Below, one piece after another: positions 17,202-25,578 of a DNA stretch of 64,000 nucleotides. Made by a program: the position numbers and the translations under genes. The stretch comes from CAVPDE01 sp963707125 (GTDB taxonomy: Bacteria; Desulfobacterota; DSM-4660; Desulfatiglandales; HGW-15), in contig CAVPOU010000026.1 of assembly GCA_963707125.1 (NCBI GenBank), forward strand, positions 1-64,000, given 5' to 3'. The notes under the pieces were generated by a model. The model made no database searches. It saw only the letters and a program-made list of their open reading frames with translations, and had not been told where the DNA came from. Every line of letters starts with the position of its first letter. The first letter of the stretch is position 1.

Positions 17202-18397
17202 TGGGCGCCGCATCCTCCCTCGCCGTGTGGGCCGCAAAGGTGAGGTCCGGCATTCTTGCACGGGAACGGCGCCAGGAGTACGTGTTCGCCTACTCCGCGG
17301 ATGCCGGAACTGAGGCCCAGGTTTCCCTGACCATGCCAGTAAGGGTGGAAAGCTGGGTGAGTCGTGACCTGCACCCCATATTCCAGATGAACCTGCCGGA
17401 GGGGGCCCTGCTGGAGGCCATCCGCCGGGCTATTGCCAAGGTGGTGGGGGAAGATGACCTCTCGATTCTCCGTGTGACCGGAGGGAACCAAGTGGGTAGA
17501 AACCGATTCTCCCTCCCCGGCGATGAGTACCCAAGCATTTCAGAAACACCGGAATCCCTCGACGAACTTCTCACCCACCCTGACACCCGTGAACTTTTCC
17601 ATGAGCTTGTGGCCCGATATGCGCTCCGCTCGGGGATATCGGGCGTTCAGCCGAAGGTTTTACTGGATGCCACAGAGCGTGGTATTTTCACATCGGCCCG
17701 CTACATCGTCAAGTCGTGGGGAACCGATTACCCCTTTCTTGCCGCCAACGAGTATTTCTGCATGACCGCGGCAAAACGGGCCGGCCTGCCGGTGCCGGAG
17801 TTCTATCTCTCTGACAACGGCGGCCTCTTCATCATGCGTCGCTTCGATCTCACCCAGGGCGGCGTCTCCATGGGCTTCGAGGATATGTGCACCCTCCAGG
17901 CCCTGGGGACTCCACAGAAATACGCAAGCAGTTATGAACGGGTTGCGAGGAGTATCAGGGACTTTGTCTCCGGGGAAAACCTGATGGCGGCGAGGGAGCA
18001 GTTTTTTGCGACCCTCGTACTGTCGGTCTTGCTGCGAAACGGCGACGCTCATTTGAAGAATTTCGGTGTTCTGTATGTTTCACCCGGCGACACCGTCGTG
18101 CTCGCGCCTGTTTACGACGTGGTGACCACAACAGCCTACATCAGAGAAGACGTGCCCGCGCTCTCTCTGGCGGGAACGAAAAAGTGGTGGTCGCGAAAGG
18201 TACTGGAACGATTTGCCGTGACTCATCTCTCCTTGCCGATAGGAGCAATTTCCGACGTTTTCACTCGTATTGCCGAGGCAGTCACCGAAACAAGAGCGAT
18301 GATCCCCGGATACATAGCTGAGCACCCGGAGTTTCGAGAAATTGGCGAGCGCATGATGACCCAGTGGGATGAAGGTGTGAGCGGCCTGTTTGGCTGA
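17201..18397 (+). CDS. HipA-family serine/threonine kinase toxin
   Basis: The 398-residue protein has the HipA architecture: an N-terminal subdomain (residues about 1-110, HPIFQMNLPEGALLEAIRR) and a kinase-like domain. Visible motifs are SGVQPKVLLD (glycine-rich/P-loop region), IVKSWG with the ATP-contacting Lys, the catalytic loop NGDAHLKNFGVLY and the metal-binding Asp in APVYDVVTTTAY. Known HipA proteins phosphorylate glutamyl-tRNA synthetase or related targets and cause growth arrest; the target here is unknown. Length and motifs suggest an intact gene. It closes the TA island; 18398-18532 holds nothing recognisable. Confidence 0.88.
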   Translation: MGAASSLAVWAAKVRSGILARERRQEYVFAYSADAGTEAQVSLTMPVRVESWVSRDLHPIFQMNLPEGALLEAIRRAIAKVVGEDDLSILRVTGGNQVGRNRFSLPGDEYPSISETPESLDELLTHPDTRELFHELVARYALRSGISGVQPKVLLDATERGIFTSARYIVKSWGTDYPFLAANEYFCMTAAKRAGLPVPEFYLSDNGGLFIMRRFDLTQGGVSMGFEDMCTLQALGTPQKYASSYERVARSIRDFVSGENLMAAREQFFATLVLSVLLRNGDAHLKNFGVLYVSPGDTVVLAPVYDVVTTTAYIREDVPALSLAGTKKWWSRKVLERFAVTHLSLPIGAISDVFTRIAEAVTETRAMIPGYIAEHPEFREIGERMMTQWDEGVSGLFG

Positions 18398-18532
18398 TTG
18401 TCCCTTTCGGGGAATGGGAGAAAAACCCTCGCCTTTAGGCCAAGATTTCAGTTTGGTTTTTGCATGCAGGATACAGGCACAAAGTTGCAAAGGCACATAG
18501 GCACAAAGAAAGAAAGGAGCAATTGACTCGCT

Positions 18533-19393
18533 TCAGGAAGTTGAATGGTGGAGACTGAGCAGGGTGCTCCTAACATAGTCCACCGCATTCCGAAAAATGC
18601 GGACACCGTCTCCCTCGGTTTTTTCCATCTCCTTCCCCTGGCGACGGAGGGCTTCTTTGTGTCGGGTCCAGTCCGGATGGTTGGTCACGTGGTTGAACGC
18701 TTCAGGGTGGGGCATCAGTCCGAAGATGCGGCCCGTGGGGTCGCAGATGCCGGCGATGTCCCGGAGCGATCCATTCGGGTTGGCCGGCCATTGACCGTTC
18801 GCCGGGTTTCCTGAGGAATCGGCATACCGAGTCACTACTTGCTTGTTCTTGAAGAGGCTCTCCATATCATGGTCCAGAGCATAGAAGTTGCCTTCCCCGT
18901 GTCGGACAGGAAGCTCGATCTCTGTAATGCCTCTTGTAAAAACGCACGGAGAATCTGGATTGATCTTCAGCCTCACCCAGGTATTGATGAAATTCCCTGC
19001 TGCATTGGGGAGCAATGCGATCCTGCGTTGATGATAATTGCTGTTGAAGCCGGGAAGCAGGCCCAGGTTGACAATGGCCTGAAAACCGTTGCATATCCCA
19101 ATGACCAGTTTTCCGGACCGGATGAACTGATCCAACTCGTCTCTGAGGTTGAAACCGATTTTTGAAGCGAGAAGCACACCGGCGCCGTGATCGTCCGCCC
19201 AGCTGAAACCTCCTCCGAAAACCAGGAGGTGGTAATGCTCCAGCTTGACACTGGATCCCCATCGATCTCCGTAGATGATTTCGTTAATGTGAATTCGGTG
19301 GGATTCGGCTCCGGCCAGTTTCAGGGAGTAATCCGTCTCGTAGTCGCAGTTCAATCCAAACCCGGTGAGCACCAGTGCCCTGACAGAATTCAT
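18533..19393 (-). CDS. purQ: Phosphoribosylformylglycinamidine synthase, glutaminase subunit PurQ
   Basis: The protein of about 286 residues is a class I glutamine amidotransferase: GGGFSWADDHGAG, the nucleophile elbow in VIGICNGFQAIVNLGLLPG (catalytic Cys), and the His-x-Glu of LMPHPEAF near the C-terminus. PurQ releases ammonia from glutamine for PurL in the fourth step of purine synthesis. It is longer than the short PurQ of PurSQL organisms (about 225), as in several Desulfobacterota. ATG 19393 (MNSVRALVLTGFG) is chosen over an upstream start. purL, its partner, is 1.2 kb away on the same strand; a GxxExxY gene with repeats separates them. Confidence 0.93.
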   Translation of the reverse strand: MNSVRALVLTGFGLNCDYETDYSLKLAGAESHRIHINEIIYGDRWGSSVKLEHYHLLVFGGGFSWADDHGAGVLLASKIGFNLRDELDQFIRSGKLVIGICNGFQAIVNLGLLPGFNSNYHQRRIALLPNAAGNFINTWVRLKINPDSPCVFTRGITEIELPVRHGEGNFYALDHDMESLFKNKQVVTRYADSSGNPANGQWPANPNGSLRDIAGICDPTGRIFGLMPHPEAFNHVTNHPDWTRHKEALRRQGKEMEKTEGDGVRIFRNAVDYVRSTLLSLHHSTS

Positions 19394-19413
19394 TTCAAAC
19401 CTCCACAAGATTT

Positions 19414-19690
19414 AACCGCAGAGAACGCGAAGCACGCAGAGATTATTAGTTTGTCAAAACCTTAAAACCATTTCCCTGCGGATGGTTCAGTTTATCCATA
19501 GTTCTTTGCGGTCTCAGCGCGCTCAGCGGTGGGGATTTCACCGCAGAGAGCGCAAAGAACGCAGAGACTTATTGTGTTAGAAAAACAAAAAACAAAGAAG
19601 TTCTTTCAAGACTCTATATTCTTTTCTCTGCGCTCACTGCGTGCTCTGCGGTGAACAGTTAACCGCAAAAAGCGCGAAGCACGCAGAGCT
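19414..19690. repeat. Tandem CCGCAGAG palindromic array, left part
   Basis: Two full units (19414-19531 and 19540-19655) and the head of a third (19660-19690). Each unit starts like AACCGCAGAGAACGCGAAGC and ends with its inverse, e.g. GCGTGCTCTGCGGTG. Unit length is about 115 bp with variable centres. The third head runs into the stop of the GxxExxY gene. Confidence 0.85.
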
Positions 19691-20079
19691 TATTCCTCTA
19701 AGCCAAGAACCAGCCTGCGTACACCGTTCTTGAGTATCCGCACGTTGAAGTTAATGAGAAGTCCGACTTTGCAGTTGGACAACTTCAAATAAGACAAAAG
19801 CTGTGCTTCATGGACGGGATTCAGTCTCTCCACAGCCTTAACCTCAACGATGACCTTGCCATCAAGCAGCAAATCGATTCGATATCCGCAGTCAAGGTCG
19901 ACCTCACGATACCGGACCGGTAATGCTTTTTGACGTTCAACTTTCAGCCCACGTTCAGATAATTCAAAGGCCAAACACGCTTCATATGCTGATTCCAGCA
20001 ACCCAGGGCCGAGTGCCTTATGAACAGCTAGGGCACCTCCAAGGATCGTGTGGGTGATTCTATTATGCTCTTGGCTCAT
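19690..20079 (-). CDS. GxxExxY family protein
   Basis: A 129-residue protein with the eponymous motif in GPGLLESAYEACLAFEL, then GLKVERQKALPVRYREVDLD, the acidic/lysine strand DGKVIVEVKAVERL and QLLSYLKLSNCKVGLLINFN. The E...D...ExK pattern looks like a PD-(D/E)XK nuclease-fold core, which agrees with current fold predictions for this family; activity is not established. The gene is inserted within a tandem palindromic repeat array between purQ and purL. The start ATG is at 20079 with GAGAGAGATG spacing and no strong ribosome-binding site. Confidence 0.88.
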   Translation of the reverse strand: MSQEHNRITHTILGGALAVHKALGPGLLESAYEACLAFELSERGLKVERQKALPVRYREVDLDCGYRIDLLLDGKVIVEVKAVERLNPVHEAQLLSYLKLSNCKVGLLINFNVRILKNGVRRLVLGLEE

Positions 20080-20102
20080 CTCTCTCGCCTCTGAAAAACC
20101 AA

Positions 20103-20571
20103 TTTACCGCAGAGGTCGCAAAGAACGCGGAGGGTCATTATCTGCAAAAACCATAGAAGGAAAGGCTTTATTAAACTCTCTTTTCTCTGCGCTCACTGCG
20201 TTCTCTGCGGTGAAAGATTTTACCGCCGAGGTCGCAAAGAACGCGGAGAGGTTTTATTTGTCAAGACCATGCAATGATTGGGTTTGTTGGATACACTATC
20301 TATCTCTCAGCGTATACTGCGTTCTCTGCGGTGAAGGATTTAACCGCGGAGCTCGCAAAGCACGCAGAGGATGCTCCATTTGAGAATTCTTGAACAAAAG
20401 ATGTCTTTCAAACCCGCTCTATTCTCTGGGCTCACTGCGTTCTCTGCGGTGGAGGAGTTAACCGCAGAGGTCGCAAAGCACGCAGAGAGGTATCGGTGTA
20501 AGAATCCTCGATCAAAGTATGTCTCTTAAACCCCGTCTAATCTTTGGGGTCACGGCGTTCTCTGCGGTAAA
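20103..20571. repeat. Tandem CCGCAGAG palindromic array, right part
   Basis: Four consecutive units: 20103-20215, 20219-20335, 20339-20453 and 20458-20571. Heads read like ACCGCAGAGGTCGCAAAGAA and tails like CACTGCGTTCTCTGCGGTGA. The last tail overlaps the purL stop region. Centres are about 60 nt and differ between units, whereas the heads and tails are conserved, so each unit can fold into a long hairpin. Confidence 0.85.
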
Positions 20572-23565
20572 TCAGATCAGCATGCCGAAGCGCGAATTCC
20601 AGCTTTTCTTCAGATCCGACACATCCTCATCCATGATCAGTTCCCCTTTTCCATGCTGCACCTTGAAGCGCGGGGTTTCCGTGACCATTCCGATGCATGC
20701 GGCCGGCATGTCCGCAAAGAGTTTTTCAAAAGCCTCTTTTCTTGCAGGGTCCACGGTGGCAACAAAACGTCCCGCGGATTCGGAATAGAGGAGCTGCGCG
20801 GGTGAAAGCCCAGGACGGCAAGGTACTTTCCCTATGTGAATCTCCATTCCAAGCTCGCCACCCATGGCCACCATGGCAAGGTGAACGGCCAGTCCCCCTT
20901 TTGCCACGGCATGCGCCGAGGAGACGAGTCCTTCTTGGATGGCCCGATGCAAAGCAAGGTAGAGGGGCCACAGGAGGCCGACATCGACCGTGGGAACGTG
21001 AAGGCCGATTTTTTCCATCAATTGATAATACTCGCTCCCTCCGAGCTCATTCTTTGTTTCTCCCAGCACGTAAACCAGGTCACCCGGGAATTTGGCATCC
21101 ATGGTGACGCAGGTCTTCACGTCTTCAACCACGCTCGACACGGTGAAGAGCAGCGCCGGCTTACCTGAAACCTTGCGCCTCTCCCCGTAAGGTCCTACGA
21201 GATTCCCATCGATGTACATGCTGTCTTTCCCTGAGAGGAGAGGGATTTTGAAGGCAAGGCAGGTGTCCCTGAGCGCCCAGCAGGATCTCACAAGTTGGGC
21301 TGCCTTGTACTTGCCGTCCGGGTTTGTCACAGGATGATACTGAACCGTGGGCCAGCAGAAATTGTCGACCCCTCCGAGGTGATCCGGGTCGCCTCCGACG
21401 GAAATCGCCTTTCTGACCGCTTCATCGATCGTCACAGCGGTCATGGGGTAGGTGTCAATCTCAGAATAAAAGGGACTCAGGGCCTGACTGATGATCATCC
21501 CTGTTTCTGATCCTAGAATGGGCCTCAAGACTGCGGCATCGGTGGGAATGTCCCGCTTCTTGCCCACGAGAGGCTTGATGACGCTGCCCCCCTGCACCTC
21601 GTGATCATATTGCCTGGCAATCCAGTTTCTGCCGCAAAGGTTCGGACGGGCCAGCATGGTTTTGAGAAGAGCCCCGTGCTTCCCGGGTTCGCTCAGCACG
21701 GGTTCTGTAAGGCCTCTCATTTCCGGCGTCAACCACTCCGCATCAAACTCCCACTGGGGAAAGTCAGCCTGGAGAAGGTCCATCCGGACGTAGGCGCAAG
21801 TCTTGTCCCTGTAGTCCAGCCTGAGGGCGCCTGAATCATTGTATTCGCCGATGACCGTGCTTTCGACACCGTGCTTTTCTGAAAGGGCCATGAAGCGATC
21901 GAGGTGTTCGGGTTTGACCGCAAGGGTCATTCTTTCCTGCGATTCGGACACCCAGATCTCCCACTGGTCCAGGCCCTCGTACTTGAGCGGCACCTTGTCG
22001 AGGTCTACCCGGCACCCGTTGCTGAAGCGGGAAGACTCGCCGATGGACGAGGAAAGGCCTCCTCCCCCGTTGTCCGTGATGTAGGAAGTGAGCCCTTCAT
22101 CTCTCGCCTCCAGCAGGAAGTCGTGCATTTTCTTCTGAGTGTAGGGGTCGCCGATCTGCACGTGGCCGGCCGGCGTGTGCTCTGTGTATATCTCGGAAGA
22201 GGCCGTGACGCCATGGATCCCGTCCTTGCCCACCCTGCCGCCGGACATGATGATCAGATCGCCTCTGGACGTTTTCTTTGTGTGAGAAGGCTCCTTCCCG
22301 ATGAAAGCCGGCATGATTCCCAGAGCCGTCACGAAGACCAGACATTTCCCCATGTAGCTCTCATCAAAGTAGAGCAGGCCATAGGGAGTCGGAATCCCGC
22401 TCTTGTTGCCACCGTCCTTCACGCCTTCGATCACGCCGTCCAGCAGGCGTCTCGGGTGAAGGTGAGGCTTCATCTCCTTGTTGTAGTCCCTGGGACCCAC
22501 GCAATACCCATAAGTGCCCAGAATGAGCCTTGCTCCTTTTCCGGTACCCATGGGGTCCCTGTAAATCCCGACGATGCCCGTGAGCGATCCCCCATAAGCT
22601 TCCATGTTGGAGGGGCTGTTGTGGGTCTCCCCGGTAATGACGTAGTTGTTTTCCGAATTGAATTTTGCTACGCCTGCGTTATCCCAGAGAACCGAGACCA
22701 CCCAGGGTTTTTGATCTTTTATGTTGAGCGTCGGTGCTTCAATGCAGGTCTTGAAGAGGTTGTCCACAACCTGGACGCGGCCGTCCGAGAGATCTTTGTA
22801 TCTAAAAAGGCCTCTGAAGGTGTTGTGGTTGCAGTGGTCGCTGCGCGCCTGGGAGATATACTCGATCTCGACATCCGTGGGCAAGCTGAGGCCCATCTTC
22901 TTTCGCTCAGCCAGGATGTTTTCTCTCAGGAAATACTCCCGGATGGTAGGAATGTCCTTCTCTTGAAGTGCGAGATTCCGGGCGTCGGAGATCTCTCTCA
23001 GCTCCCGATCGCTGCCTATGGGGATCGTTGTCACCTGAGGCTCATGGTTGAGGATCACTCTGGGCAGGATGTGGCCGATACCTTCTTCGGGATTCCATCC
23101 CCGGTGACTGAAGATCTTCCACTGTTGAACGATGTCGTTGGCAAGAATCTCCCTGGCTATGGTTCTGACATCGGCTTCCTGGACCTTCCCTTTGAGGACA
23201 TACAACTTGGAGGTATACACAGCCTCCTCGGCCTTGAACCTGATCTTGAAAAGGTCTTCAATGGCTTCCGCGGCCGTGCTCCCGGCTGTGTCTCTCACCC
23301 CCGGGCGATAGCCGACCCAAATGAGCCAGTCAAAATTCCGAGCCAGAGGCTTGAAGGAAGATTCTTCAGTGATCGGATTCGAAAAAATCCTGGTCCGGGC
23401 CGCTTCCATCTGTTCTGAAGTGAGCCCTGCATCGATCGCGAGGATGCGGATGACGCGGATTTCGTCGACCTCAATGCCGAAATAGTCCTTTGCCTTTGCT
23501 TTGACCCCTGCGCCTTCCGCATCGGTGAGGTTGCTCTTGAGCCGGATCTCCAGTCGGGAAATCAT
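20572..23565 (-). CDS. purL: Phosphoribosylformylglycinamidine synthase PurL with fused PurS-like domain
   Basis: The 997-residue protein starts with a PurS-type region (residues about 1-160: LEIRLKSNLTDAEGAGVKAK... RFKAEEAVYTSKLYVLKGKV), then the linker and ATP-grasp-like AIR-synthase fold: HCNHNTFRGLF, VITGETHNSPSNMEAYGGSLTG, ITDNGGGGLSSSIGESSRF and the second half SVGGDPDHLGGVDNF. It catalyses ATP-dependent conversion of FGAR to FGAM with ammonia from PurQ. It lacks the glutaminase domain of the enterobacterial 1300-residue PurL, consistent with a separate purQ. ATG 23565 follows AAGGAGTAAGGG. Confidence 0.93.
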   Translation of the reverse strand: MISRLEIRLKSNLTDAEGAGVKAKAKDYFGIEVDEIRVIRILAIDAGLTSEQMEAARTRIFSNPITEESSFKPLARNFDWLIWVGYRPGVRDTAGSTAAEAIEDLFKIRFKAEEAVYTSKLYVLKGKVQEADVRTIAREILANDIVQQWKIFSHRGWNPEEGIGHILPRVILNHEPQVTTIPIGSDRELREISDARNLALQEKDIPTIREYFLRENILAERKKMGLSLPTDVEIEYISQARSDHCNHNTFRGLFRYKDLSDGRVQVVDNLFKTCIEAPTLNIKDQKPWVVSVLWDNAGVAKFNSENNYVITGETHNSPSNMEAYGGSLTGIVGIYRDPMGTGKGARLILGTYGYCVGPRDYNKEMKPHLHPRRLLDGVIEGVKDGGNKSGIPTPYGLLYFDESYMGKCLVFVTALGIMPAFIGKEPSHTKKTSRGDLIIMSGGRVGKDGIHGVTASSEIYTEHTPAGHVQIGDPYTQKKMHDFLLEARDEGLTSYITDNGGGGLSSSIGESSRFSNGCRVDLDKVPLKYEGLDQWEIWVSESQERMTLAVKPEHLDRFMALSEKHGVESTVIGEYNDSGALRLDYRDKTCAYVRMDLLQADFPQWEFDAEWLTPEMRGLTEPVLSEPGKHGALLKTMLARPNLCGRNWIARQYDHEVQGGSVIKPLVGKKRDIPTDAAVLRPILGSETGMIISQALSPFYSEIDTYPMTAVTIDEAVRKAISVGGDPDHLGGVDNFCWPTVQYHPVTNPDGKYKAAQLVRSCWALRDTCLAFKIPLLSGKDSMYIDGNLVGPYGERRKVSGKPALLFTVSSVVEDVKTCVTMDAKFPGDLVYVLGETKNELGGSEYYQLMEKIGLHVPTVDVGLLWPLYLALHRAIQEGLVSSAHAVAKGGLAVHLAMVAMGGELGMEIHIGKVPCRPGLSPAQLLYSESAGRFVATVDPARKEAFEKLFADMPAACIGMVTETPRFKVQHGKGELIMDEDVSDLKKSWNSRFGMLI

Positions 23566-23583
23566 CCCTTACTCCTTGTTTTT

Positions 23584-23645
23584 TATAGAGATTCTGATAT
23601 GATGTTATCAACTCTAGAACAGTCCCAACTGTTGAGTCAACAGAA
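23584..23645 (-). promoter_or_regulatory. Candidate purL promoter and palindromic site
   Basis: On the minus strand TTGATA and TATAAA (near 23609 and 23585) are about 18 nt apart, upstream of the purL ribosome-binding site. A perfect 13-bp palindrome TGTTGAGTCAACA (23630-23642) lies just above it and could be an operator. Confidence 0.4.
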
Positions 23646-23755
23646 TAAGCGGAAGCGCATCGGGTTGAAACGCTGAGCAAGAGTGTCTATATTTCTTGAG
23701 CAGTCATAAGATAAGTTTTGGAAAGCTTTTGTGGATTGAGGCGAGTGAGGAAATC

Positions 23756-25570
23756 ATGATGAATGATGAGTTGAGCAAATACGAGGATGGAGAAAAGCTC
23801 CCGAATCAGAAAGAGCTCGAAAAAGAGCTCAGTGATTATCTTTCGAAGAAATACGGGAACCGGATCAAGATCATTTCTCCCTTTGTTTATCCGAGGGCCC
23901 AGGAAATCGGCATGGAAGAAGGCAAACCAGGAGAAAAGAAGGAGCCTGTCATTAGCTTCGATATGCTTCCTGAGGAGCTGGAATCCCATCTGGACAGCTT
24001 TGTGGTGAAACAGAATCAGGCAAAGGCTGTGCTGGCGACCAAAGTCTGCACCCACTTCAACCGGATCAAGCACTTCAAAAAGCAGTCGAACAAGAAGAAG
24101 GGTGCCGGGGTAGGAATGATCAAGAACAACGTGCTCATGATCGGTCCGACCGGAGTGGGAAAAACATATATCGTCAAATTGATCGCTCAGAAACTGGGCG
24201 TTCCATTTGTGAAGGGGGATGCCACCAAGTTCAGTGAGACAGGCTATGTGGGCGGGGATGTTGAGGACCTGGTTCGGGACCTCGTCTATGAGGCCAATGA
24301 GGACATCAGTCTTGCTGAAAACGGTATCATCTATATCGATGAAATTGACAAGATTGCTTCATCAGGGAACTTCTTCGGGCATGATGTATCACGTACCGGC
24401 GTCCAGAGGGCCTTGCTCAAGCCGATGGAAGAAACGGAAGTGGACTTGAAAGTCCCTCACGATGCGGTCTCCCAGATCCAGGCGATCGAGCATTTCCGTA
24501 GGACGGGCAAGAAAGAGAAGAGAGAGGTCAACACCAAGAACATTCTTTTCATCATGAGCGGCGCCTTTGGAGAACTGGGCAACATCATCAAAAAGAGGCT
24601 TCAGAAGCAGGGGATCGGATTCGAGGCGGATGTGCGGCCCACGGAGATCCCGTGGGAGATTCTCAAAGAGGTCACAGCCCAGGACCTCGTGGAATTTGGG
24701 TTTGAATCGGAATTCGTGGGACGCCTGCCGGTCGTCGTTGTCTTTGACGAGCTGAAAAAGGAAGACCTCGTTGAGATTCTCGAGAACCCGAATAACCCCA
24801 TTATCCTGAGTAAGAGGCTGGACTTCAAGGCTTACGGCATTGACATCAAGTTTGAACAGGAAGCCTTGGTCAAGATAGCGGAAGCAGCGGCAAAAGAGAA
24901 AACCGGGGCAAGGGGTCTTGTGAGCGCCATTGAAAAGGTGCTCATCCCCTTTGAAAAGCACCTGCCCTCAACACCGATCAAGAGACTCCTCGTGACACCG
25001 GAGCTGGTGGATGATCCAGAGGCCGAGCTTACACGGCTCAGGGAGGGACATGATGACCCTGAGAGAAGGGCGAGGTTTGAGAGAGCAGCGCTCACGGAGT
25101 TGGAAAACGTCAAGTCGTTCATTGAAATGCGGGACAAGGACTTTGGCCGGATCTCGGGTCTCGAGATTTATGATTCGAGGCTGGGCCTGATCGCTGAGAT
25201 GTATCTCAGAAAGATCTCAGACGTGAACACGGCCTTTGAAGATTTTGTGGCCATGTACCATGAGATCAAGGCGGAAGAAGCCTCTCTGGCTCACGACATG
25301 GAACTGAATGTCACCTTTGACAATGGAGCGATTGATGAACTGCTCCGTCGATCGATTGAGACAGGGCAGGATGCAGGTTCCCTGACCTTCCAGCTTGCGA
25401 AGAAGCTGGAGTACGGGCTCAAGCTGGTCAAAGACCGCTCCGGTGTGGATCATTTTGTGGTCACCAAGGATGCGGTGCTTGACATGGACAAATACATCAA
25501 CGAGTTGGTGAAGCGGTACTATCGGAAGGAATACAGCACGCAACAGTCTCCGGATGACTTTAATCGGTGA
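23756..25570 (+). CDS. ClpX-like AAA+ ATPase without zinc-binding domain
   Basis: The protein of about 604 residues has Walker A GPTGVGKTYIVK, the ClpX/HslU-type loop GDATKFSETGYVGGDVEDLVRD (pore GYVG), Walker B IIYIDEIDKIAS, sensor region NILFIMSGAFGEL and the sensor-2 GARGLVSAIEKVL. It lacks the N-terminal four-Cys ClpX zinc domain and adds a long C-terminal extension after residue about 440. No IGF-type loop for ClpP binding is obvious, so it may be a protease-independent unfoldase. ATG 23756 follows GAGG; the codons upstream are not well supported. The ahbC gene begins only 8 nt after its stop, so it likely belongs to the heme operon. Confidence 0.8.
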   Translation: MMNDELSKYEDGEKLPNQKELEKELSDYLSKKYGNRIKIISPFVYPRAQEIGMEEGKPGEKKEPVISFDMLPEELESHLDSFVVKQNQAKAVLATKVCTHFNRIKHFKKQSNKKKGAGVGMIKNNVLMIGPTGVGKTYIVKLIAQKLGVPFVKGDATKFSETGYVGGDVEDLVRDLVYEANEDISLAENGIIYIDEIDKIASSGNFFGHDVSRTGVQRALLKPMEETEVDLKVPHDAVSQIQAIEHFRRTGKKEKREVNTKNILFIMSGAFGELGNIIKKRLQKQGIGFEADVRPTEIPWEILKEVTAQDLVEFGFESEFVGRLPVVVVFDELKKEDLVEILENPNNPIILSKRLDFKAYGIDIKFEQEALVKIAEAAAKEKTGARGLVSAIEKVLIPFEKHLPSTPIKRLLVTPELVDDPEAELTRLREGHDDPERRARFERAALTELENVKSFIEMRDKDFGRISGLEIYDSRLGLIAEMYLRKISDVNTAFEDFVAMYHEIKAEEASLAHDMELNVTFDNGAIDELLRRSIETGQDAGSLTFQLAKKLEYGLKLVKDRSGVDHFVVTKDAVLDMDKYINELVKRYYRKEYSTQQSPDDFNR

Positions 25571-25578
25571 GATAGACA

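Noticed and set aside
19414..20571. CCGCAGAG units as CRISPR
   Set aside because: Units are about 115 bp with palindromic ends and variable centres, no cas genes, and single units occur elsewhere.
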